Notes: generated by a model not told the origin, from the sequence alone. DNA of 64,000 nt from JBAIYU01 sp036763085 (GCF_036763085.1 NZ_JBAIYU010000030.1:122551-186550), one strand, 5' to 3'. Counted from the stretch's first letter, positions 8,030-17,493 are shown. A program made the numbers and translations.

Positions 8030-9091
8030 TTAGAATTTAAACTGGGTGGTCGAACGGAAAGTTGTTTTTGCATGAGTAAAATCATCGATATGTTTTTCGG
8101 TAAATGGCAATTCGGTTAATTGGAAGAATTTTTCCCAACCTATTCTCTCTATCCATTCACCCATGCGTTCGCTATCTCTGGCGTTAGCAGCCCATATTTC
8201 AACCAAATGCTTCACAGCACTGCTTACTTCCGGCCATCGAGGTGGATTATTAGGGATAAATGGAATTGCAAGGCGAGCTAATTTTGGAGCCGTGCGCGCG
8301 TTGGAAAGTTTGCCGCCAACCCATATTGAAACACCGTCGTTTTCTGGGTCCATAATTTTTATTGCCGGACACACAGAAGTACAGTTTCCGCACATCATAC
8401 ATTTTTCAGGGTTGATTACAACACTTTTTTCTTTTGGATTTGGGCGAATTGCGCCAGTTGGACAAGAAGCAACTGTTGTAGGAATTTCACAAATCTTGCT
8501 GGCCATGTCATCGTTAATGCGCGGTATAGTACGATGGATACCGACAATGGCTATATCTGAGCAGTGGCATGCACCGCACATATTAACACAGCAAGCTACA
8601 GCAATTCTCAGCCGTGCTGGTACTTTAATTTTGCCAGTGAAATAGTCGTGAAGTTCATCCATGACACTTTTAGTAATACCGGAAGCATCTGTTACTGCAC
8701 TTTTACAGTGGATCCATCCTTGTGTGTGAACGATATTGCTAATTGATAGACCAACACCGCCAATTAGATAATCTGCAGCTTCTAAATCGTCAATAAGCGG
8801 TTGCAGTTTGGTCTCATCAGATACTAAAAATTCCACGTTGTTGCGGGTAGTGAACCGTAAAAAGCCATCGCAATATTTATCGGCTAAATCGCATATGCTG
8901 CGAATAAACTCACTGCCAACCAATCTTGGCGAAGCTACGCGTACGGTATGGAGCACTTCGCCGCTGTAGCTGACATGCTTTAAAACGCCTGGGCGAGGGA
9001 CAGTGTGATATTTCCATTGACCGTAGTTCTCTTTAATAATCGGCGGAATTAGCTCCCTAAAATCGGGAGGCCCAAAATCTGTTCTAGCCAT
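8030..9091 (-). CDS. dsrB: Dissimilatory sulfite reductase beta subunit
   Basis: This 353-residue protein matches DsrB throughout: GWIHC near residue 125, the siroheme/[4Fe-4S] region ACCVNMCGACHCSDIAIVG at 166-184, and a ferredoxin domain with C231, C234, C237 and C241. It ends with the characteristic STTQFKF. With DsrA it forms the alpha2-beta2 siroheme enzyme that reduces sulfite with electrons from ferredoxin and DsrC. The start codon overlaps the end of dsrA by 8 bases. An extra Cys (C175) sits inside the siroheme loop where other DsrB proteins, from memory, have Ala or Val. Confidence 0.95.
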   Translation of the reverse strand: MARTDFGPPDFRELIPPIIKENYGQWKYHTVPRPGVLKHVSYSGEVLHTVRVASPRLVGSEFIRSICDLADKYCDGFLRFTTRNNVEFLVSDETKLQPLIDDLEAADYLIGGVGLSISNIVHTQGWIHCKSAVTDASGITKSVMDELHDYFTGKIKVPARLRIAVACCVNMCGACHCSDIAIVGIHRTIPRINDDMASKICEIPTTVASCPTGAIRPNPKEKSVVINPEKCMMCGNCTSVCPAIKIMDPENDGVSIWVGGKLSNARTAPKLARLAIPFIPNNPPRWPEVSSAVKHLVEIWAANARDSERMGEWIERIGWEKFFQLTELPFTEKHIDDFTHAKTTFRSTTQFKF

Positions 9092-10274
9092 TTTTGTTTA
9101 CCTCCTCTTCCTTCCAGAAAATATAAGGATTGCTGCGTGGAGCGCTGACCATTTGCGGTAATGGTTTTAGACCTACGGCTGCAAGGAACTGGCTCAAGCC
9201 CATTCTTTCGATTAGTTCACCGACGCGTTCGCGGTTTTTGCCGTTGTCAGCCCACCAGTCAGTGATTTTATCGACTATATCTTTTAGTTCTGTATAAGGC
9301 GCTTCCATTTTAATGAACGGAACAAGTACCCAGCCGATCATTGCACCCTTTACAACTGGAGCTTTTCCACCGATTAACAGAGTAGCACCGCGCTCTGATC
9401 CGATGCTAATAGCCTTAGGCATTTGATTGACACAATTCATACAGTGTGAGCAATCTTCAGGTCTCACTGTTAGCTCTTTAGTTTCTGTGTTCCAGTTAAG
9501 AGCTTCAGAGGGGCACTTGGTAATCAGTCTATTGATAATATTGAAGCCTCTATCGACATATTCACGAACTGCATCACCATCAATTTTTATGCTATCCCGC
9601 CATACGCCAATTACGGCCAAATCAGAACGGGCCGATGCTGCCGCGCAGTCGTTTGGACATGCCGAAACTTTAATTTTGAATTTATAAGGCCAAGCTGGGC
9701 GGTGGATGGCATCTTGGTAATGCTGAGTTAGCTCGCGAATGATATCCATGCTGTCGATACAAGCCTTTTCACAGCGGGCCTGACCGACGCAACAGCTAAG
9801 TGTACGCAATGCACCGCCAGAACCTCCTAAGTCGTAGCCGCAATCAGCCAGCTCGTCAACACAGGGCTGGAGGTTTTCTGTAGTTGTGCCTAATAATATA
9901 ATGTCGCCAGTTGAGCCATGCATGTTATAGAGTCCGCTGCCATACTTATCCCAAACATCAGTTAACTGTCGCAGTTTTTCTGTAGTATAAAAGAAGCCAG
10001 CAGGTTGATTGACACGGATAGTATGAAACTCTTTGATGTTTGGGAATCTTTCCGGAGCATCGGAATATCGGCCGACTACGCCGCCGCCATAACCTTTTAC
10101 CCCGACAATGCCGCCATGTTTCCAATGACCAATTTTTTCTTCATAAGAAGACTCTAGCTGCCTTAGCAGGTCAGCTGCACCTTGGTTTTTTTCTGCCGCT
10201 TTTTTTATTTCGGTAACAAAACTAGGCCACATACCTTGTTCTAATTCATCAAGAAGCGGTGTTTTTGTTTCCAT
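9084..10274 (-). CDS. dsrA: Dissimilatory sulfite reductase alpha subunit
   Basis: This 396-residue protein has the DsrA siroheme/[4Fe-4S] ligands as Cx5C (C162, C168) and Cx3C (C206, C210), and an inserted ferredoxin cluster with C254, C275, C278 and C281 followed by MPKAIS, as in known DsrA. I choose ATG 10272-10274 because a near-perfect GGAGGTGATC site precedes it; the frame continues 12 codons further with no site. It heads the dsrAB pair and follows a ferredoxin gene. No reverse-Dsr (oxidative) partners such as dsrEFH or dsrL are seen, which favours the reductive direction. Confidence 0.95.
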   Translation of the reverse strand: METKTPLLDELEQGMWPSFVTEIKKAAEKNQGAADLLRQLESSYEEKIGHWKHGGIVGVKGYGGGVVGRYSDAPERFPNIKEFHTIRVNQPAGFFYTTEKLRQLTDVWDKYGSGLYNMHGSTGDIILLGTTTENLQPCVDELADCGYDLGGSGGALRTLSCCVGQARCEKACIDSMDIIRELTQHYQDAIHRPAWPYKFKIKVSACPNDCAAASARSDLAVIGVWRDSIKIDGDAVREYVDRGFNIINRLITKCPSEALNWNTETKELTVRPEDCSHCMNCVNQMPKAISIGSERGATLLIGGKAPVVKGAMIGWVLVPFIKMEAPYTELKDIVDKITDWWADNGKNRERVGELIERMGLSQFLAAVGLKPLPQMVSAPRSNPYIFWKEEEVNKNG

Positions 10275-10296
10275 ATTGATCACCTCCGTGATTTTT

Positions 10297-10479
10297 TTAA
10301 TATTCTTCAACTTTAATTGCTTCTACAGGGCATACAAGTGTACAACTTTGACAACCCATGCAATCATCACCAACTACTTTTGCCAGGTTTTCTTGCATTT
10401 CGAGGATTTGGGCTGGACAAGCTTTTGCGCATTCACCACAGCCAATACAAGTGCTCTCATCAACAGTAACTACAAACAT
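10297..10479 (-). CDS. 2[4Fe-4S] ferredoxin
   Basis: This 60-residue clostridial-type ferredoxin has two Cys clusters (C11, C14, C17, C21 and C40, C43, C46, C50), each followed by Pro. The ATG is preceded by GGAGGGTGAG. It is the first gene of the dsr unit and lies 22 bases before dsrA. By position it is a candidate electron donor to DsrAB, a role in some reducers served by other low-potential carriers; the donor role is inference. Confidence 0.9.
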   Translation of the reverse strand: MFVVTVDESTCIGCGECAKACPAQILEMQENLAKVVGDDCMGCQSCTLVCPVEAIKVEEY

Positions 10480-10554
10480 CTCTCACCCTCCACATCTTGT
10501 TTACTTTATCTTTATTGTGGACTAACTGGTTTTATGACTCCTTTGTACATTAAG

Positions 10555-10580
10555 AAAACTGATGCATAGCATCAGTTTTC
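10555..10580 (-). terminator. Terminator of the lysR gene
   Basis: There is an 11-bp perfect stem with a 3-base loop (10555-10565 with 10569-10579), 26 bases beyond the lysR stop. The T-residues fall at the end of the second arm on the minus strand. It separates the regulator from the ferredoxin-dsr unit, which therefore needs its own promoter in 10480-10555. Confidence 0.75.
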
Positions 10581-10605
10581 ACGATACATATAATATTCCG
10601 TTGTT

Positions 10606-11511
10606 TTACTTGGTGTTTATCTGTGCACAATCTAAGACAAATGATCCAAACTTTTCTACCGCGCACGTTTTAAATTTATCACGGAGATATAGCATAGTAT
10701 AGTTACGCTCGATGATACCCTCGTTTAACTGTATGAGTTTGACGTCATTCCATTTTACCTCACTTCGTACAGTAAGGCAGGAGATAGCAGCTATACCTAC
10801 ACCGGCCTTTACTGCTTCTTTGATAGCTTGTGTACTGCCTAATTCCATGACAACATTAAGTTGAGTCGGTTCATAGCCTTTTTCTACAATGAACTGTTCA
10901 AATATGCGCCTAGTGCCGGAGTTTGCTTCCCGCATTACCCACTTTTCGCTTAATAATCTGGATAATGGAATATCATCCTGTGATAGTTGGAAGTCTTTTG
11001 GTACAACGATTACTAATTGATCACCGCCGCATGGCTGGTCAACGATTGCTTCGTGACGAAAATAAGGGCCTTCAACAAAGCCCAGATTTATGCTTCCGGC
11101 TAGAACTTTAGCAATTACTACTTCAGTATTATAAATATCCATTGCGATATCTACCTGCGGAAATCTTTTATTAAATTCTACTAATATTTCTGGCATGAGA
11201 TATTCACCGATTGTAAGACTGGCCCCTATATGCAGCCTGCCGCTTATGTCATTCATTAATCCTTGAACGGTTTTCCGCGCATCGTAACAGAGCCGTTCCA
11301 GTTGCATGGCGTAGGGATAAAGAGCAGCTCCAGCCTGTGTCAGCAAAATTTTTCGGTGCATTCTGTCAAATAGCTTTACACCATAATAGTTTTCTAGGTT
11401 ATGAATTTGTTGACTTACCGAGGACTGGGTCATATGAAGTTCTTGGGCGGCAAGTGAAAAACTTCCCTTCTCAGCGACAGTTTTGAAAATCTTCAGTTGA
11501 ATATCAAGCAT
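10606..11511 (-). CDS. LysR-family regulator, probable regulator of the sulfite locus
   Basis: This 301-residue protein has an N-terminal winged helix (residues 1-60, with the recognition region TQSSVSQQIHNLE) and a LysR substrate-binding domain (about 90-295) of the CysL/CbbR type. I start at ATG 11509-11511, preceded by GAAGGTG; a GTG start 15 bases upstream is possible. It points the same way as the dsr genes and lies just upstream of them, separated by its own terminator. LysR proteins of this type often sense a sulfur or carbon metabolite. Control of dsr is inferred from position only. Confidence 0.85.
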   Translation of the reverse strand: MLDIQLKIFKTVAEKGSFSLAAQELHMTQSSVSQQIHNLENYYGVKLFDRMHRKILLTQAGAALYPYAMQLERLCYDARKTVQGLMNDISGRLHIGASLTIGEYLMPEILVEFNKRFPQVDIAMDIYNTEVVIAKVLAGSINLGFVEGPYFRHEAIVDQPCGGDQLVIVVPKDFQLSQDDIPLSRLLSEKWVMREANSGTRRIFEQFIVEKGYEPTQLNVVMELGSTQAIKEAVKAGVGIAAISCLTVRSEVKWNDVKLIQLNEGIIERNYTMLYLRDKFKTCAVEKFGSFVLDCAQINTK

Positions 11512-11629
11512 ACAATTCACCTTCACTCTTTAAGGACAGCTTGTTTTAGTTTTTAAATTATATTACGGAGTTAAGGTTAATATAACAATGAACATTGCAA
11601 AAATAATTACGTATCTCTTGTGGAACTTT

Positions 11630-11686
11630 AAATAGACCAACACGACAGCGCATGCCTTGATGGAATGCTGTCGCGTTGGTCTATTT
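11630..11686. terminator. Long bidirectional terminator next to the OsmC gene
   Basis: There is a 20-bp stem with one mismatch (11630-11649 with 11667-11686), A-rich at the foot on one side and T-rich on the other. It ends four bases before the OsmC stop on the minus strand. Confidence 0.85.
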
Positions 11687-11689
11687 AAA

Positions 11690-12118
11690 CTAATTAGCTT
11701 CTTCCGGGGTATTAATATACTTAAAGGAGACGATCTTTTTTATATCGGGGTGGAGACTGTTATAAACTGGGCATTCTTTTGCAGTTAGCTCGATTATTTT
11801 CCTTTCCTTAGCACTGTAACTATCATGAGGAAGAGTGATTTCTATTATTAATTCCGTAATGCGCCTTGGATCTGTGCCCATAACTTTTGTGGTTGAGACT
11901 ATTGCTCCGTCTATGGTAAAACCATGTGTTTGAGCGGCAATACCCATAATGGTTAGGATGCATGCTCCTAGGCTGGTAGCAACAAGATCGGTTGGTGAGA
12001 AGGCTTCTCCTCGGCCATGATTATCAGTTGGCGCATCGGTCACTAAGGTGCTACCGGATTGAAAGTGAGTTGATTGAGTTCGTAAGCCGCCTATATACTT
12101 TGTCTGGACGGTTGCCAA
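11690..12118 (-). CDS. OsmC/Ohr-family thiol peroxidase-like protein
   Basis: This 142-residue protein of the OsmC fold has both conserved cysteines, in LGACILT (about residue 52) and KECPVYNSL (about 115). The start is TTG behind an AGGGGG site. Family members reduce organic hydroperoxides or, in the YhfA-like branch, have unknown thiol chemistry. It is monocistronic, with a strong terminator. It lies upstream of the lysR-dsr locus in the same direction but is separated from it by more than 100 bases. A role in reactive sulfur detoxification is possible but unproven. Confidence 0.85.
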   Translation of the reverse strand: MATVQTKYIGGLRTQSTHFQSGSTLVTDAPTDNHGRGEAFSPTDLVATSLGACILTIMGIAAQTHGFTIDGAIVSTTKVMGTDPRRITELIIEITLPHDSYSAKERKIIELTAKECPVYNSLHPDIKKIVSFKYINTPEEAN

Positions 12119-12347
12119 AATAATAACCCCCTTTTAATTATTAATAAATGGTAAATAGATTTCGCTAGTATTAAAGCAATTAGGTATTACTTTATAGTAT
12201 TCAATCCATATTTTGGTTATATCAGAATATATAAAATATCGAGCGAATGTTTTATATTTATTTAATATTGTAATAATTGAGTTTAGTGTTATAATTAATA
12301 TTATTAAAAATAACAACTTTTATTTTGCTATAGGGGAGGCTGTATAT

Positions 12348-12701
12348 ATGACAAAAAAAACGGACAATTATCAGACTTGGGTTAAGATTATAACGGGATT
12401 ATATGTGTTGGTGATATTAGAAAAGGAACCAGCCCATGGAAATAAACTCGCAAGCGAAATTAAAAGACGTACCGAAGGAACTATCTCACCTAATTCTAAT
12501 GCATTATATCCACTGCTTAGGATTATGGAAGAACTGGGCTATATAAACGGAAGCTGGGAAAATCCTGATACTAAAGGAAAGCGTATCTATAAGATAACTG
12601 ACGAAGGCGTTGCATATATCCCAATTCTAAGAGAAAAATTTGAAAAAAGGCTAGAACAAGCGGAACAAAGACTCGAGATATTACGAAAAGACCTTTTGTA
12701 A
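12348..12701 (+). CDS. PadR-family transcriptional regulator
   Basis: This 117-residue protein has the PadR winged helix: ILEKEPAHGNKLASEI near the start, then SPNSNALYPLLRIMEELGYI and the wing with KGKRIYKITDEG, ending in a short coiled helix for dimerisation. I start at ATG 12348 with GGGGAGG upstream; a longer frame begins in AT-rich noncoding sequence. It is the first gene of an efflux operon, 29 bases before the HlyD gene. PadR proteins usually repress their own operon and are released by a toxic ligand. Confidence 0.88.
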   Translation: MTKKTDNYQTWVKIITGLYVLVILEKEPAHGNKLASEIKRRTEGTISPNSNALYPLLRIMEELGYINGSWENPDTKGKRIYKITDEGVAYIPILREKFEKRLEQAEQRLEILRKDLL

Positions 12702-12730
12702 TAGCCAATAAATAGGGTGGAGGAAGCATA

Positions 12731-13753
12731 ATGAATATAGATCGCATTAAAGAAAACAAAAAATTCCTTGCTGCTACCGCCATTATCGCTATTGTTTTAA
12801 TAACCGGAGGAATTTGGTGGTGGTTTAAGTTCGCAGGTGCTGTTTCAACAGATGATGCGAGAGTAAAAGGTACAATTGTCAGTGTAAGTTCTCGTGTGTC
12901 CGCACGTGTCGAAGAACTTCATGTTAGAGAAGGTGATCAGGTTCAAGCAGGGCAAGTGATTGCAAAGTTGGAAAGCAAGGAGCTTGAGGTTCAAGTAGCT
13001 CAGGCTAAAGCAAATCTAGCGGCTGCTCAGGCGAAATTAGCTGGAGTAAAAGCTGGCAACAGGCCCCAGCAAGTCGTTCAGGCTGCAGCGTCAGCTGATT
13101 CAGCTGCTGCAAATCTTGAAAATGCTCATAAGGTATATGAGAGAACCGAGGCACTATATACTCAAGGGGCAGTATCTGCTCAACAGCTTGATGCCGCGCA
13201 ATCCGCATTGGCAGTTGCCCAAGCACAGTATACAGCGGCAAGTCAATCGGCTAGTTTAGTTGCTGAGGGCTCCAGACCTGAAGACATCCAGGCAGCCGAA
13301 GCTCAGGTCGCACAGGCCGCGGCACTGCTCAAAAATGCCCAGCTTCAGCTTGATAATGCTACAATTATTTCCCCAATTTCAGGTACTGTAGCATTACGTT
13401 CAGTAAACGTTGGCGAAAGTGTCACTATGGGTCAGACAATCTTTAATGTCGTAGACAGTAGTGATGTTTGGGTTGCAGCTAATATTGATGAAACCTATAT
13501 TGGCAAAGTTCACGTAGGGCAATCTGTCGAATTTACTATTGACGCATTTCCGAATAAAAAACTAAAAGGTGAAGTACGTGAAGTAGGCGCTGCTACCGGA
13601 TCGCAATTTTCATTGCTTCCTACTGAAAATACTTCCGGAAACTATACCAAAGTGACTCAAAAGCTTCCGGTAAAAATTACAGTTAGTGAAACCGGAGATA
13701 CTGAATTAAAACCAGGCATGTCGGCTGTAATTAATATTAATGTACGATCATAA
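12731..13753 (+). CDS. HlyD/EmrA-type membrane-fusion (adaptor) protein
   Basis: This 340-residue protein has one N-terminal membrane anchor (residues 13-35), a split biotinyl-lipoyl domain (GTIVSVSSRVSARV and later ATIISPISGTVALR), an Ala/Gln-rich coiled-coil hairpin (about residues 85-200) and a beta-barrel end. It connects the inner-membrane pump to the outer membrane in diderms. It is followed after 15 bases by the DHA2 transporter. The pairing is the EmrAB layout; a TolC-like channel is not encoded here. Confidence 0.9.
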   Translation: MNIDRIKENKKFLAATAIIAIVLITGGIWWWFKFAGAVSTDDARVKGTIVSVSSRVSARVEELHVREGDQVQAGQVIAKLESKELEVQVAQAKANLAAAQAKLAGVKAGNRPQQVVQAAASADSAAANLENAHKVYERTEALYTQGAVSAQQLDAAQSALAVAQAQYTAASQSASLVAEGSRPEDIQAAEAQVAQAAALLKNAQLQLDNATIISPISGTVALRSVNVGESVTMGQTIFNVVDSSDVWVAANIDETYIGKVHVGQSVEFTIDAFPNKKLKGEVREVGAATGSQFSLLPTENTSGNYTKVTQKLPVKITVSETGDTELKPGMSAVININVRS

Positions 13754-13768
13754 TACGAGGTATCAAAG

Positions 13769-15343
13769 ATGATAAAACAAATAGAAACAAACAAATATAC
13801 CGTATTAGTGATTGTCACTTTGGGAACAATCCTTACCTCATACGTCAGTAGTTCAATAAATATTGCCCTACCAAATATAATGCAGGTTTTTGGATTTACT
13901 ATGGATTCGGTTATTTGGGTTTCATTGGCATATATGCTGCCATATGGTTCGATACTTCCCATTACAGGTAAGCTGGGTGATCAATTTGGCCGTAAAAGAA
14001 TGTACTTGATTGGTTTGGCTATTTTTACGGTGGCCACTTTGTTGGCTGGCATGGCTTGGAATAGCACGATACTTATATTCTTTCGAATTGTTCAGGGAAT
14101 AGGAGCTGGTTTACTGTTTCCAAACTCAATGGCCTTAGTCTCGGAAGCTTTTCCGCCGCAAGAAAGAGGACAAGCCTTAGGGCTCTGGGGTGCATTGGCT
14201 GCCGCGGGCAGTGCTTTAGGGCCCACTATTGGCGGAATGATTGTTGAGCATTTAGAATGGAGATTGATTTTTTACTCTATTTTACCGATAGCCGCCGCCG
14301 CTCTGCTTTTAGGAGCTAGAATACTGCAGGAATCAAAAGCCGAAGGCGTTGATGGGAAAATCGACTACGCCGGGGGAGTACTGCTGGTTTTGAGTCTGAG
14401 TTGTGTGCTGCTGGTTCTAAACCAAGGCGCGGATGAAGGATGGAGTTCACTGTATATTGTCAGCTTGATAATTACTGCGGCATTGTCGATGCTTGCCTTC
14501 TTAGTTATTGAAAGTATAATCGAAAAACCTATGGTCGATTTAACATTATTTAAAAATCCTACTTTTACTATTTCAAATATTGTTGGATTCTTATCCTATA
14601 TGGCGATGTTTGGGGGATTATTTCTTCTTCCGTTCTATCTTCGTAACATCCAGGGATTTAGTGCAATTAAAGCTGGTGTTTCAATGCTGCCGTTAACCCT
14701 TTCGATGGTCTTGCTAGCTCCTATTGGCGGTAAGCTAGCCACTAAATATGGCTCTAAAATACCCGCATCGCTTGGGATGGCGATAATGGCTTGGTCACTA
14801 TATACTTTCCGTTTGCTTAATGATCTTACTCCGTACTCTTATATTGCGATGGGTTTGATTATTATGGGTATTGGTCTAGCGCTGACAATGTCTCCTCTGT
14901 CCAATGGAGTTATGGGATCATTGCCTAAAGATAAGCTTGGTGTTGGTTCCGGGGTATTTAACCTGTTTAAGAATATTGGCGGTAGTGTTGGCGTTGCAAT
15001 AATGGGAACACTCTTAGATACGCGGCAGGTATTTCATGCTGCAGCTTACAAAACATACCTTAACAACAGCGCCGAAGCGGTAAATTCAACTCTAGCCATG
15101 CTTCAAGGTGGATTTATTCAGAAGGGTTTCACAATCGCCGAGGCAAAGGGTTTAGCTATCAGTACTTTAAATGGGATGGTAAGCAAGCAAGCTTCGATCG
15201 CTGCTTTTGGAGATGTATTCTTTATAACAGCGATAATATGCGCAAGTGCAGTTATTCCGGCTCTTTTCATTAGTGATCCTAATAAAGCGGCACTACCTAG
15301 TGAAAAGTCAGTAAAGCAAGAAATGGTATCAAATGCTGTATAA
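13769..15343 (+). CDS. DHA2-family drug:proton antiporter, EmrB/QacA type
   Basis: This 524-residue inner-membrane protein has about 14 helices. It carries the MFS motif A (GKLGDQFGRKR, near residue 70) and the antiporter motif C region GSALGPTIGG (near 150). It pairs with the preceding adaptor and is probably repressed by the PadR protein. The substrate is unknown. A strong terminator begins at its stop codon, closing a three-gene operon. Confidence 0.92.
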   Translation: MIKQIETNKYTVLVIVTLGTILTSYVSSSINIALPNIMQVFGFTMDSVIWVSLAYMLPYGSILPITGKLGDQFGRKRMYLIGLAIFTVATLLAGMAWNSTILIFFRIVQGIGAGLLFPNSMALVSEAFPPQERGQALGLWGALAAAGSALGPTIGGMIVEHLEWRLIFYSILPIAAAALLLGARILQESKAEGVDGKIDYAGGVLLVLSLSCVLLVLNQGADEGWSSLYIVSLIITAALSMLAFLVIESIIEKPMVDLTLFKNPTFTISNIVGFLSYMAMFGGLFLLPFYLRNIQGFSAIKAGVSMLPLTLSMVLLAPIGGKLATKYGSKIPASLGMAIMAWSLYTFRLLNDLTPYSYIAMGLIIMGIGLALTMSPLSNGVMGSLPKDKLGVGSGVFNLFKNIGGSVGVAIMGTLLDTRQVFHAAAYKTYLNNSAEAVNSTLAMLQGGFIQKGFTIAEAKGLAISTLNGMVSKQASIAAFGDVFFITAIICASAVIPALFISDPNKAALPSEKSVKQEMVSNAV

Positions 15344-15386
15344 ATAAAGGAGCAGTTAATCATTTTTGATTAGCTGCTCCTTTATT
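15343..15386 (+). terminator. Terminator of the PadR-HlyD-DHA2 operon
   Basis: There is a 20-bp near-perfect stem (15343-15362 with 15367-15386) around a short T-rich loop. It begins at the last base of the transporter stop codon. The following 215 bases are AT-rich and hold no visible gene. Confidence 0.9.
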
Positions 15387-15601
15387 GAAAAGTAAGAATG
15401 TTAAATTTTGAGATGAATGCCTTATTTCTTCGACTGACTGTCATTGTTTTCATATAACAGTAATTTCGTTATTTCGATATATGAAATAGTATTCATTGAC
15501 TTTAAATAGTTTCAGTTTTTTACCAGATTTATAATATTTCGACAAGGGCAGGAAAGGTTTAACAGTTTGCAGAAATAAAGTACATCAACTGAGAATTAAC
15601 T

Positions 15602-16237
15602 ATGTTAATTTATTTTAATAAGGTGGAGTGTAAACTATCAATTATAGATAAAGTTAATATGGAAGCTATAGAGGATTTTTGTCGTCAGGTTTACTATTGT
15701 GATCCCTATACCTCTATGCATGCTGAGCATGTAGCTGAATTAATGGCCGGATTAGCAAGCCAGATGTGTATGTCAACTGAGGAAATCAACCTCGCTTTTA
15801 TTGTTGGATTAATTCACGATATCGGTAAGCTAAAAATACCTGGTACTATTCTCAATAAACCAGGAAAGCTCACTGATGAAGAATTCAAAACTATGAAAAA
15901 GCATGCCGAATATGGAGCATGTATGCTGACTGGTATAGCGGGTGCTGAGGCTATCGTACCAATTATGCGTTATCATCATGAAAGATATGATGGAAAAGGA
16001 TACCCAGAGGGAATTTTAGGCAAAGACATCCCACTGCTTAGTAGGATGCTGGCAGTATGTGACTCTTTCGACGCAATGACGACTAACCGATGTTACCGTG
16101 AGCCCATAACACTCGAGGAGTGCATTGAAGAAATTAGAAGATGTTCAGGGTCACAGTTTGATCCTACCATCTGCGATTTGTTTATAGATTTTGTTAGGGA
16201 GCGGTTTGGCTTCATGATGGAGGTTGCAAGCTGTTAA
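15602..16237 (+). CDS. HD-GYP domain phosphodiesterase
   Basis: This 211-residue protein consists almost entirely of one HD-GYP domain: HAEHV near residue 40, HDIGKLKIPG near 77 and HHERYDGKGYP near 125, with the metal-ligand residues intact. Such enzymes hydrolyse cyclic di-GMP. There is no sensor domain or membrane segment. The start is uncertain: ATG 15602 lacks a good site, and a second ATG lies at codon 20. Two GGDEF genes and a c-di-GMP riboswitch elsewhere in the window show that the cell uses this messenger. Confidence 0.88.
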   Translation: MLIYFNKVECKLSIIDKVNMEAIEDFCRQVYYCDPYTSMHAEHVAELMAGLASQMCMSTEEINLAFIVGLIHDIGKLKIPGTILNKPGKLTDEEFKTMKKHAEYGACMLTGIAGAEAIVPIMRYHHERYDGKGYPEGILGKDIPLLSRMLAVCDSFDAMTTNRCYREPITLEECIEEIRRCSGSQFDPTICDLFIDFVRERFGFMMEVASC

Positions 16238-16268
16238 AATTTAAGTAATAACTAAAAGGGGATTTTTA

Positions 16269-17300
16269 ATGTATAGCTTTAAGAATGATTATAGTGAAGG
16301 GGCACACCCGCGAATATTAAACGCCTTAGTAGAGTCGAACTTCGCACAGGTTGAAGGGTATGGTAAAGACATTTACACACTGAAGGCGGCTGATCTTTTA
16401 AGACAAAAACTTGGTCACAGCGATGTTGATATACATTTCTTTTCGGGCGGTACGCAAGCCAACTTGACTGCCCTATCGGCTTTTTTACGGCCGCATGAAG
16501 CCGTTATAGCGGCTAATACAGGTCACGTTCTAGTTCATGAGACAGGGGCTATTGAAGCCACTGGACACAAAATAATTTCGATTGAAGTTAGTGATGGTAA
16601 ACTTACAAGCGAGCATATTAAAGCGGCTGTTGAGGCTCACACTGATGAACATATGGTCAAGCCGAAGTTGGTTTATATATCAAATCCGACTGAGCTTGGC
16701 TCAATCTATACTAAAGACGAGCTTAAACAACTTAGTTACTGCTGTAAGGATAATCGTCTTATTCTATATGTTGATGGCGCAAGGCTAGGTTCAGCTTTAT
16801 GTGCCAAAGATAATGATCTTGCATTATCGGATCTTCCTAATCTAGTAGATGCATTTTATATTGGCGGGACTAAGAATGGAGCTCTCCTAGGTGAGGCTAT
16901 GATAATTTGCTGCGACACGTTGAAAACCGAATTTAGGTTTCATATGAAACAAAAAGGCGCATTGCTGGCTAAAGGGAAGCTGCTTGGTATACAGTTTTTG
17001 GAGCTTTTCCGCGATGATCTGTATTTTGAATTAGCAAATCATGCTAACAATATGGCTGACATATTACGACGTGAAATTGACCGTTTAGGCTGCAAATTTT
17101 TAATAGATTCTCCATCAAATCAGGTTTTTCCAATATTGCCGAATTACGTAATTGCAAGACTTCAAGAAAAATATGATTTTTACATATGGGAAAAAGTAGA
17201 TGACGATAAATCAGCAATTCGTCTGGTAACTTCATGGGCAACTAATGAGACAGCAGTGCTGCAATTAGTTGGTGATCTTCAAAAAATTATGAAGTCTTAA
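16269..17300 (+). CDS. Threonine aldolase / beta-eliminating lyase family PLP enzyme
   Basis: This 343-residue enzyme is of the aromatic amino acid beta-eliminating lyase/threonine aldolase fold. The PLP lysine is in IGGTKNGAL (near residue 202), and the DGARLG motif that holds the PLP ring nitrogen is near 170. Low-specificity threonine aldolases split threonine to glycine and acetaldehyde. It starts 31 bases after the HD-GYP gene with an AAAAGGGG site and may share its transcript. It is a possible glycine producer, of interest because a glycine riboswitch lies at 30046; the exact substrate is unproven. Confidence 0.85.
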   Translation: MYSFKNDYSEGAHPRILNALVESNFAQVEGYGKDIYTLKAADLLRQKLGHSDVDIHFFSGGTQANLTALSAFLRPHEAVIAANTGHVLVHETGAIEATGHKIISIEVSDGKLTSEHIKAAVEAHTDEHMVKPKLVYISNPTELGSIYTKDELKQLSYCCKDNRLILYVDGARLGSALCAKDNDLALSDLPNLVDAFYIGGTKNGALLGEAMIICCDTLKTEFRFHMKQKGALLAKGKLLGIQFLELFRDDLYFELANHANNMADILRREIDRLGCKFLIDSPSNQVFPILPNYVIARLQEKYDFYIWEKVDDDKSAIRLVTSWATNETAVLQLVGDLQKIMKS

Positions 17301-17307
17301 TCCTGCC

Positions 17308-17350
17308 AAAACTCCTGTAAATCCTTTGAAATAATTTTACAGGGGTTTTT
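17308..17350 (+). terminator. Terminator after the threonine aldolase-like gene
   Basis: There is a 14-bp stem with one G-T pair (17308-17321 with 17336-17349) and a following T-run. Confidence 0.85.
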
Positions 17351-17493
17351 AACATTGTATTATTAAATGTATTAAGTATAATTAAAGCGGTGGGATATCG
17401 TATTGACAAATGAAAGAGTAGGATGTTTTTATATTTACTCAGTAGCTGAAGCCAGGCGTAAGCCTTCAGTTTTTGTATTTAGGGGGAAAACAA

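Noticed and set aside
12134..12316. 60-codon minus-strand frame upstream of the PadR gene
   Set aside because: It is made of AT-rich low-complexity sequence in an intergenic region, has no ribosome site and encodes mainly Ile, Asn and Tyr.
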